Position numbers and translations under genes: made by a program. Source: Siphonodentalium dalli (taxonomy: Eukaryota; Mollusca; Scaphopoda; Gadilida; Siphonodentaliidae). Taken from it: a DNA stretch of 64,000 nt. This document shows positions 57,701 through 64,000 of the stretch, one piece after another (position 1 is the first letter of the stretch; every line of letters begins with the position of its first letter). Below the pieces are notes generated by a model. It was not told the origin of the DNA and searched no databases. It saw nothing but the letters and a program-made list of their open reading frames with translations. The stretch spans positions 195,098,935 through 195,162,934 of the forward strand of contig CP136061.1 in the NCBI GenBank assembly GCA_032622095.1, read 5' to 3'.

Positions 57701-60700
57701 CCCCGCGGGACATAAAAGTCCCAAAAAATAAGAATCAAATTACTAAATGGTAGGCCTGTAACGATTCAACCAATCAAATACTAGTATATTGGATATATCG
57801 TCTGCAGCAAAACAACAACACGTGGGCCGTGGAAAGATGTCTGCTCAAAGCTTAAAACTTGTCAATCCGCCAGCGGCCTACAGGTCGAAAGTCTGGCAAT
57901 ATTTCGGTTTTGGGACGTACACCGTTGAACTTGAAGAGGATGGACGCATTAAGACAGAAAGAACTAAAACGATCTGCAAATTATGTTCGACTGCAACCTC
58001 TTACAAGACTGGTGTTACGACCAACATGTAAAAACCTAGCATAACTTCAATGCCTCATGAATAAGAACATCAACTTCGGGTGAACTTACTTACAAACACT
58101 CAGTTAATGTTTGATGCTCCATCATGCTCGCCACTTCGGTTCGCTTCTGACAGTGTTATCTGTTACATGTTGTGAGTTGTGACTAATGTCACATTGTTGT
58201 GTTGAATTACTGTTGATTAAAATATGAAATGAATTTAAAAAATAAGACATGAATCACTGTTGCATGAGTTTCGGATTGAAAATTAGCTTTTCTGACAATA
58301 TACTCAGATATAACTATGAGCATAATACAAAGTAGTGTATAAGAGCCCAGCTGCCCAGCGACATTTTGTCATGTGCCATTATTAGGCATATAGTTTAATG
58401 GTGCATGGCGAACTGTCGCTGGGTGCTTACTTGTCAATAGTTATATCTGAGTATATTGTCAGAAAAGCTCATTTTCAGTCAGAAACTCCAGCAACTGTGA
58501 AATGATATACCCTGCTTGACAAAACAAGTGTCCACCTAACCGCGGTGCAGTTAGCGTTGCCACCGTGGCTGAAATGCAACTACACCGCGGCTAACTACAG
58601 TTGGGCCGCGGTGTACTTGCCGTTCGGCCATGGTGTAATTGCCGCGGTGTACGTTCATTAAACTGAAAAAAGACGATACTAACCAGAAATCTAACCACGG
58701 TGTACATGCCGTTCGGCTGCGGTGTAGTTGCCTTTCGGCCGCAGTGTACTTGCTGTTGGGCCACGGTGTACTTGCCGTTCGGCCGCGGTGCTCAACTGCA
58801 GTTACAAACTCTGACACCGCGGCCGAACGGCAAATACACCGCGGTGCCAATGGACACTTGTTTTGTCCAGCGGGGTACATGTACTGTTCATCATTCTACC
58901 ATAACACCTGAGAGTTGTGCAAATTTGGAGTGTTGAACTTGAATAGCTATTTACTCGTGGGATCAAATTTTGCGTATCGCGATACGTATCGTATCGTTGG
59001 CCCCGTATCACGATATGTATCGTATCGTGACCAAGCGTATCGTTACAGGCCTACTAAATGGTATCACAAAGAGCGAATTGAAAGTAAAGCAGGCATTTAA
59101 TATTGATAAAAAACAATAACATCAAATAAATGCAGTAAACACAAAAGTCATGGCACCTGTTGCCTGTTTCCTATAAATAACTCGCTCATCTACAACTCTG
59201 CTACGATAAATTCATTCATCATGGTTATCTACCTGTAATACAGAATTTGCAAAAATGAAAAGTTAAAAAGGTCAAATTATTTTTAGCCGTTATTTCCTTT
59301 TCTTATTTCAATTTAGGTGTTCAGTTGTAATTCTAGATGTTATTTGATCTATGTGAATTCTAAAATATGCTTATCTTTGTTTAAATGTTACGTTTTAGTT
59401 GTATTGTTTTTTTAAATTCACAAACAACATATTATTAGGCCTAAAAGAATAATACCTTTGTTTCCGCTAACGAGCTAAAAAAAAAATAGGGTAGGTACTA
59501 GTAGGTATAGTCGGGGAGCCAATAAGGTCCACCTGCACCCCCCCGATGATTACAAATAACCTTATTTTTATTGTTCCCTATGGTATCCAGATAAAGAATC
59601 CGGAATTCACCGAAAAATAAAGGTGGCCCTACTAGGTGCTAGAGCCATTTGAATCCAAGATGGCCGCCATTTCCTCTAATTCCGACCAGCTGTATTTAAT
59701 CGTTGTAATAGATCGGTTGTTAGCAAAAGACACAGACAAAATATATGCCATTTGTTGGTATGATGTCCTTCTTCAAAATGACGGCAAAAAATTTCGAAAA
59801 AAAATTCAAAATGGCCGCCGAAAAATGACGTCATCTGCACGAAAATAGGAAATTTAATTAATATTTCACCATATCTTCCATTTTTCTTCACATTAATCAT
59901 TAGTAAATGGCAATGTTTTTGAGACAGTCATCAAGCGTGATATTATAGCGTCATTTTAAGACATTTGCCATTGACGAGGGTTCCGTAATAGATACAGAAA
60001 GAGGATTTGAAAAAGAGGGGTAAAATTTTCGGTGAATTCCGGATTCTTTATCTGGATACCATAGGGAACAATAAAAATAAGGTTATTTGTAATCATCGGG
60101 GGGGGGGGGGGGGGGGGGGGGGTGCAGGTGGACCTTATTGGCTCCCCGACTAGTAGGCTTAACTTTTTTTTTTTAACTTTTTTTTTTTCAGTATTTTTAA
60201 AAATAACTGTATAATACTTGTCAATAACCCAAACTATGCACTTCTTAGCCCCAATCAGGTTAACCCAGATGACAGAGGAACTAGAAACTCCAATTCAATC
60301 CTACATATGTTTTAATATTTACATATATACTAGTCTATATACTAATATAGTCTTTGATAATCCTATTATTTCCCATATAGTCTGGTGACAACTGGAGTCA
60401 GTCCAGCACCACTGCACTGTTCACATATTGGAGTGACCGTCATGTACCGATCTCTTAAGGATGGCTTCACAGCACCACCTTCTCCTCCGCATTCAGTGAA
60501 GGATCTAGGTATTGTTTTTGGGCAATGATATGCCGAAGGCATAACCTGAAGCCCTGAGCGGAGGAATGTTTGGGAAGGGTGACCCCCTGATGATGGTGGG
60601 GGTTCTCCCCCTGGAAATTTTTTGAAAATCCATTGCATTTAGAGCTAATCTAAGGCTCTTTGAGTCAGTATTTTGAATTTTACTGAGAGGTCAATTTGAT

Positions 60701-62465
60701 CAAGTTTCTCAAGCATAAATTTGGAACTTTTTATATATGTATGGATTGGAAATGCTTATAAGTTATTGTCAGATATCTTTTGGTTCAATGGATTATGCTT
60801 ATCCTGCTTGAAATGAGACTTGCCATTATCACTGTTATTCATAAATAGGCTATTTTATAAAATTCAAGTGAGACACATACCGTACATAATATACTACGTG
60901 TACATGTAATACAGAAAAACAATGTACTCTTGAGTGCCTAATAAAAGTACAGGGTTGAATAATAGTACAGGTTGGAAAATGTCGCGTAACTGAATAATAG
61001 TACAGGGCGGAATAAACGTACAGACTGGAAATATTAGTACCATACATCCCAACAAAACGCACCATCTGATTGGTTTACTGATGCCATGTGACAGAAATAG
61101 TTTCGATGGATAGCCAGGTCTGTGAATCTACAGTGTGCTGATCACTGTCAACAATCAGAGTTCATTTATCTATGAATAACACAATTTAAGATTGATGAAT
61201 TATTTCTTTTGGTTAATTTAATAAACGTACAGGACCAAATAACGATCGTACAGGTGGGAATTTTACCTCGATTTTAATAATCGTACATGTATGTTTATTA
61301 GGCTCTCAAGAGTACATGTATTAAGGTAGTAATGAATATATAGGGTACTAATCTCTATGTTAATTTTTCATTTGGTATTTTGAAATCCCACTTGATAACC
61401 AGGTTGATTTGATCAAATTGTTAATGTTGCTGTGCTGTAATTGATTGAAATACTGAAGTCTGAATGCTGAATGATAACATACCTGAACTCAAATTATTTG
61501 AAGTTTTCACAGATGAAAGCTAGATAAAGCCAAACATACTTTACAGTATGATTCCAATTCAAATCTTTTTGTAAACTTACATTTCTTAAGTCAATATGTA
61601 GAAATATATAAATGTTTTGCATCTTGTTGTGATATGAATTGGGACCTAAATTAAAAAAAAAAAAATTAAATAATTTTTTTTGTCCAATTTTTTGTAGTTG
61701 TGCAATGGCAATAAAAAGTTTAGGGTCGGGGGTTTAAAATAGGGTCGGTCGGGTTAGCGGAAACAAACGTATTTATTTTTTAGGCCTTAGAAGCATTATA
61801 ACATTAAATATTGAAATTAGAATGCTACAATACCATTTAAATTGGAAAATTGAAGTTAGAATTGGAATATTGGATTGGCCTCCATAATTTCCAGTACTAC
61901 TAATAGTACTACTACCGGTACTTGTACTAGTACAGTCGGCTGAGTTGCTGATTGATTCAAATACAGTTACTGCAATACTGGACATAAAGTCCCAGAAACT
62001 AAGGTTTCAATCGAATTTCTATCTGGTATCTGGAAATATTGTACATGCAGACTAATGTAGTTTTCGTAATATATTACTACTCACTACTAGTACCACAACC
62101 TTCTTATTTTCCCTCTGGATTCAGTAAATTTGGAAGTCATACTATTTTTCACTCAATTTTAAATTTGCGCGAATTTAAATACAAGTAAATGTATGAAGAA
62201 TGGTAATTTTATACTGTCTCAAGTTCTATACATATCATTACATATGATATATCCAAATGAAAATTAGTTTAGATGTTGAGTATACAAATAGAAAATGAAA
62301 TGAATAATTATTCTAACCAAAACTTACTTTGAGGTGCCTTCTTTATTTCAATAGACTGTTCCAGTACAGACTGTTGAGGAACCATTGGATCTCATCCGTC
62401 TTAGTCTTGATGAGAGGATTTATGTGAAAATGCGGAATGAAAGAGAACTGAAAGGCCGCCTTCAT
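54728..62465 (+). CDS. LSM3: U6 snRNA-associated Sm-like protein LSm3, first two coding exons
   Basis: Exon 1 (54728-54748) encodes MADDIDQ; exon 2 (62355-62465) encodes [20 protein letters not shown] and [17 protein letters not shown]. Together they give 44 of about 100 residues and match the animal LSm3 start, MADDVDQ...[24 protein letters not shown]. LSm3 is a subunit of the nuclear LSm2-8 ring that binds the U6 snRNA 3' end and of the cytoplasmic LSm1-7 ring that promotes decapping. The visible part covers the N-terminal helix and the start of the Sm1 motif; the Sm2 motif must be in exons beyond 64000. Intron 1 is 7.6 kb and carries a LINE and several nested DNA elements. Confidence 0.95.
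55300..56990 (-). mobile_element. 5'-truncated non-LTR retrotransposon (reverse transcriptase)
   Basis: On the minus strand one frame is open from about 56985 to the stop at 55365 (about 540 codons, no intact start). In order: [57 protein letters not shown] and the FADD catalytic box ([10 protein letters not shown]), then a thumb and C-terminal part ([23 protein letters not shown]). These are the ordered RT motifs of jockey/CR1-group LINEs. The endonuclease and ORF1 are missing, so it is a dead 5' truncation. The 3' end carries a short (GATACA)n tail near 55302-55320. It lies antisense in LSM3 intron 1. Confidence 0.92.
57035..57706. mobile_element. 0.67-kb inverted-repeat element
   Basis: Left GGGGGCGATTCCATTCATTA and right inverted match (gtaatgaatggaatcacccc), about 22 bp. 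The interior is AT-rich without a gene. The target duplication is unclear. Confidence 0.6.
57789..58031 (+). pseudogene. BED-type zinc-finger fragment of a hAT transposase
   Basis: The 80-codon frame contains [11 protein letters not shown] and ICKLC...[10 protein letters not shown], the N-terminal BED finger pattern (aromatic residues, CxxC) of ZBED-type hAT transposases. The frame stops just where the His-x-His half should follow, and the RNase-H-like core is absent. It is therefore a remnant of the element's own transposase. Confidence 0.75.
58274..58480. repeat. Foldback repeat, arms of about 90 bp
   Basis: The block tgaaaattagcttttctgac, atactcagatataacta, ... cccagcgaca is repeated inverted (ending ...gtcagaaaagctcattttca). 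The loop at about 58370-58393 is AT-rich. It is probably a palindromic MITE inserted in the hAT element. Confidence 0.8.
58511..58875. mobile_element. 365-bp GC-rich element with ACCGCGGTG repeats
   Basis: Inverted ends CCTGCTTGACAAAACAAG and complement (CCCGCTGGACAAAACAAG), with flanking direct repeat TAC (58508-58510 and 58876-58878). Filled with the palindrome-like ACCGCGGTG and the phrase GGTGTACTTGCCGTTCGGCC, about a dozen copies in both orientations. Far richer in CpG than its surroundings. Confidence 0.75.
59437..61784. mobile_element. 2.35-kb inverted-repeat element in LSM3 intron 1
   Basis: Left AGGCCTAAAAGAATAATACC and TTTGTTTCCGCTAAC; right inverted match 'gttagcggaaacaaacgtat..tttttaggcct'. 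Similar ends are, to my knowledge, frequent in marine invertebrate genomes. It contains the nested element 59509-60151 and an unassigned stretch 60180-61690. 60366-60640 looks like low-copy repeat or pseudo-coding sequence ('gccgaaggcataacctgaag'). Confidence 0.6.
59509..60151. mobile_element. 0.64-kb element with about 105-bp inverted ends
   Basis: Ends GTCGGGGAGCCAATAAGG..., continuing through 'tgattacaaataaccttatt' and 'ccggattctttatctggata' on both sides. A C-run (left, short) and G-run (right, 60100-60122) occupy the same mirrored position. TA on both flanks suggests a TA target, which is inference. Confidence 0.75.
61785..62354. other. LSM3 intron 1, 3' part, unassigned
   Basis: AT-rich; a short 'agtactactaatagtact' region near 61895-61930. 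'aaagtcccagaaactaaggtttcaatcgaatttctatctggtatc' at 61986 resembles 48890-48935, a dispersed repeat. Confidence 0.45.
62355..62465 (+). CDS. LSM3: LSM3 coding exon 2
   Basis: Acceptor atttcaatag; donor gtaaga; 37 whole codons, phase 0 on both sides. [20 protein letters not shown] is nearly invariant in LSm3, making this the most secure part of the gene call. It carries the first beta strands of the Sm fold. Confidence 0.97.
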
Positions 62466-62562
62466 GTAAGATTTACAAGCTTAATATTTATTATGGGGGT
62501 ACAGAAATTTGCACTTTTATACCATCCCATGAGTGAGTAACCGATTCACTTACGTTTACCAT

Positions 62563-63060
62563 TATATACAGTAAATTATCTCCAAACTGGACCCTCTACA
62601 TGTATAAACCGTATCCCTCTCTATATGGAACAAATTGTCCGGTCCCATATTCACTCAAGTGCATTCTCACTAACAATTACCTCTGTAAACTCGAAACTCT
62701 CTATTCCGAACATCGGACAGCTTTTTTAGTCCATAAGTGAAAGAATACATTAAGTTTTACCTCCGAAATCCTAATGTGGAAAGCGATTGGCCTACCAACT
62801 GAACGCACGTTGGGTAGATTTGACGTACTTGATGCTGAGCTCTTGTTGGCTCTGGTGTAGACTGGGGATCCTTTATAAGTTTAAATTTCTGGTCTACAAT
62901 CAACCCTGAGCAGTCATTTTCTTGACGGCTCATTCATTGTGACAGGTTAATTAAAACTGTTTTGGTGACAATTCACAACCATTGTATACATTTAGTGAAT
63001 TAGTGTGGTTTGGACAGTTATCGTAAAAATAAGAGTCCAACACAGCGCAATGTTTGATGT
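62563..63060. mobile_element. pogo-like element, second copy (right end unclear)
   Basis: tacaGTAAATTATCTCCAAACTGG start, then 'ctctatatggaacaaattgtccggtccc' and 'actctctattccgaacatcgga', collinear with 34083-34640. The right terminus was not found before the hAT end at 63077. Confidence 0.65.
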
Positions 63061-63076
63061 AATTTAATCAGATACC

Positions 63077-64000
63077 TAGGGGTGTAACGATACATCGATG
63101 TATCGATGCGACCGCGATACAGCACTGATGATACGGTCATCGATACGGGCGTTCAAACGATACGTATCTCGATACACAAATTGCATGTTGTTATTACCTA
63201 TTCAGGCAAGTAAGCAGCGGTCGTCACGAACGAGAAAGGTCAATGTTGAATCAGTATCTAACACAAAATTAAGGTAATCCCCCTCAATAAGTAATAAAAG
63301 TGATAAGCATTCCCTATTTATCACAGAGTAACCGTGAGGCCAACAGACCGCATTGTATCAATTTGCATGTGTGGACAATACGATGCCATCTTCTTGAAAC
63401 ACATTGTATTAATAGATCAGTCGCTAGTGGTCCACTGATCAAAGCACAGACTTGACCTGAGTGACCTCAATTTTAAAGACCTATTTCAATAGTACACGTC
63501 ATGCAGCAAGTGACCTACTTTGTCAATGACATGTCGTTTCAACTGGCGGCAAACCTTTGATGCCTGTCTTACTGCTATTGCTGCAATTTTATTTCGCTGT
63601 TAACCAGAGTGCTGCTGTAGTCTCAACCTATATCATATCAATCTACATGTATGTCTTTCCCCATGTCACGTCAACACTGGACACTGCACGCTGTGCACTG
63701 GCCCGTGTGAGTTGCTGAGCAATTTTTAAACTTCCCGGAATAAACTTGTCAACAGACAATGAATCCCCCCAATTCCCGTTATAAAGTTGACAACTTGACA
63801 TGAGTTATTAATATAAAGCCCCTCCCATTTAACTGTCAATCTCGTGACATTGACAGATATTTTCGGAGAGGACGTTCCTCATTGGTCAACAGGTAGTGTT
63901 TGTAGTCTCTAATTAATTTTGTTCAGATAACGCAGTGCAACAATGGGCTCAATGTCGGCATCTTTATGCTTCCGGGCCGATAGGATATCACTGATAGTCG
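63077..64000. mobile_element. hAT-like left end, element continuing past the window
   Basis: TAGGGGTGTAACGATACATC followed by dense ATCGATAC/CGATACG motifs to about 63180, typical of hAT subterminal regions. No transposase frame is visible up to 64000. 63185-64000 otherwise shows no supported gene. Confidence 0.6.

Larger units (their letters stand above)
57751..59053. mobile_element. hAT element with 8-bp duplication, BED-finger remnant and nested inserts
   Basis: Ends TAGGCCTGTAACGAT and ATC..GTTACAGGCCTA; the direct repeat CTAAATGG flanks it (57743-57750 and 59054-59061). The subterminal right side has many ATACGTATCG motifs. It carries a BED zinc-finger fragment (57789-58031), a foldback (58274-58480) and a nested 365-bp element (58511-58875). 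Confidence 0.88.

Noticed and set aside
60366-60510. Extra LSM3 exon or other gene exon
   Set aside because: LSM3 exons 1 and 2 join in phase without it, and the adjoining sequence (gccgaaggcataacc..., ccccctggaaat) looks like a dispersed repeat.

Overview
The window is nuclear DNA from an animal, most likely a bivalve mollusc. Its genes are split by long introns with GT..AG borders, the DNA is AT-rich, and most of it is small DNA transposons. Several repeat types here are, to my knowledge, common in bivalve genomes: elements opening with an AGCTCACCTGAG-like hairpin followed by CCGTCCGTC runs, elements with 'TATACCCCC...GGGGGTATACTGG' ends, and 'TATACGCCC...GGGCGTA' elements. The species cannot be named from sequence alone.

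Two real genes are visible, both on the plus strand. From 5325 to 44311 lie the last twelve coding exons of leukotriene A4 hydrolase (LTA4H, M1 zinc aminopeptidase). All splice phases join into one 456-residue frame that runs from about human residue 160 to the stop; the N-terminal exons lie upstream of the window. The zinc site (HEISH plus NEGH), the GGMEN motif, the proton-donor Tyr and the carboxylate-binding Arg and Lys are all present. From 54728 lie coding exons 1 and 2 of LSM3, an Sm-like subunit of the U6 snRNP and mRNA-decay rings; the rest of the gene is beyond the right edge.

The introns and the 10.4-kb intergenic stretch are a dense, nested transposon landscape. (1) A swarm of small elements is flanked by TTAA and has CCC...GGG ends (piggyBac-like MITEs); several carry the same near-perfect ~69-nt hairpin although their terminal repeats differ. 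(2) 'Double-hairpin' elements start CAAGCCTG and have 7-8 bp target duplications. (3) hAT-type elements have exact 8-bp duplications (7720-8916; 57751-59053, the latter with a BED zinc-finger remnant). (4) A 2-kb Harbinger-like element with perfect 48-bp inverted ends sits inside a minisatellite. (5) A 1.75-kb element is studded with TGATATCA palindromes (52556-54307). (6) A 3-kb element carries CGTGGTCA/CGTGTTCA repeats (1759-4819). (7) A 5'-truncated non-LTR retrotransposon lies antisense in LSM3 intron 1. Neighbouring LTA4H introns also hold two unrelated minisatellites, both with a 32-bp period (about 2.1 and 3.5 kb).

Layout: 1-5324 LTA4H upstream intron or flank with nested elements; 5325-44311 LTA4H exons and introns; 44312-54727 intergenic with MITEs, mollusc-type repeats and the TGATATCA element; 54728-64000 LSM3 exon 1, a 7.6-kb intron full of nested elements, exon 2, and the start of intron 2 with a pogo-like copy and a hAT left end.
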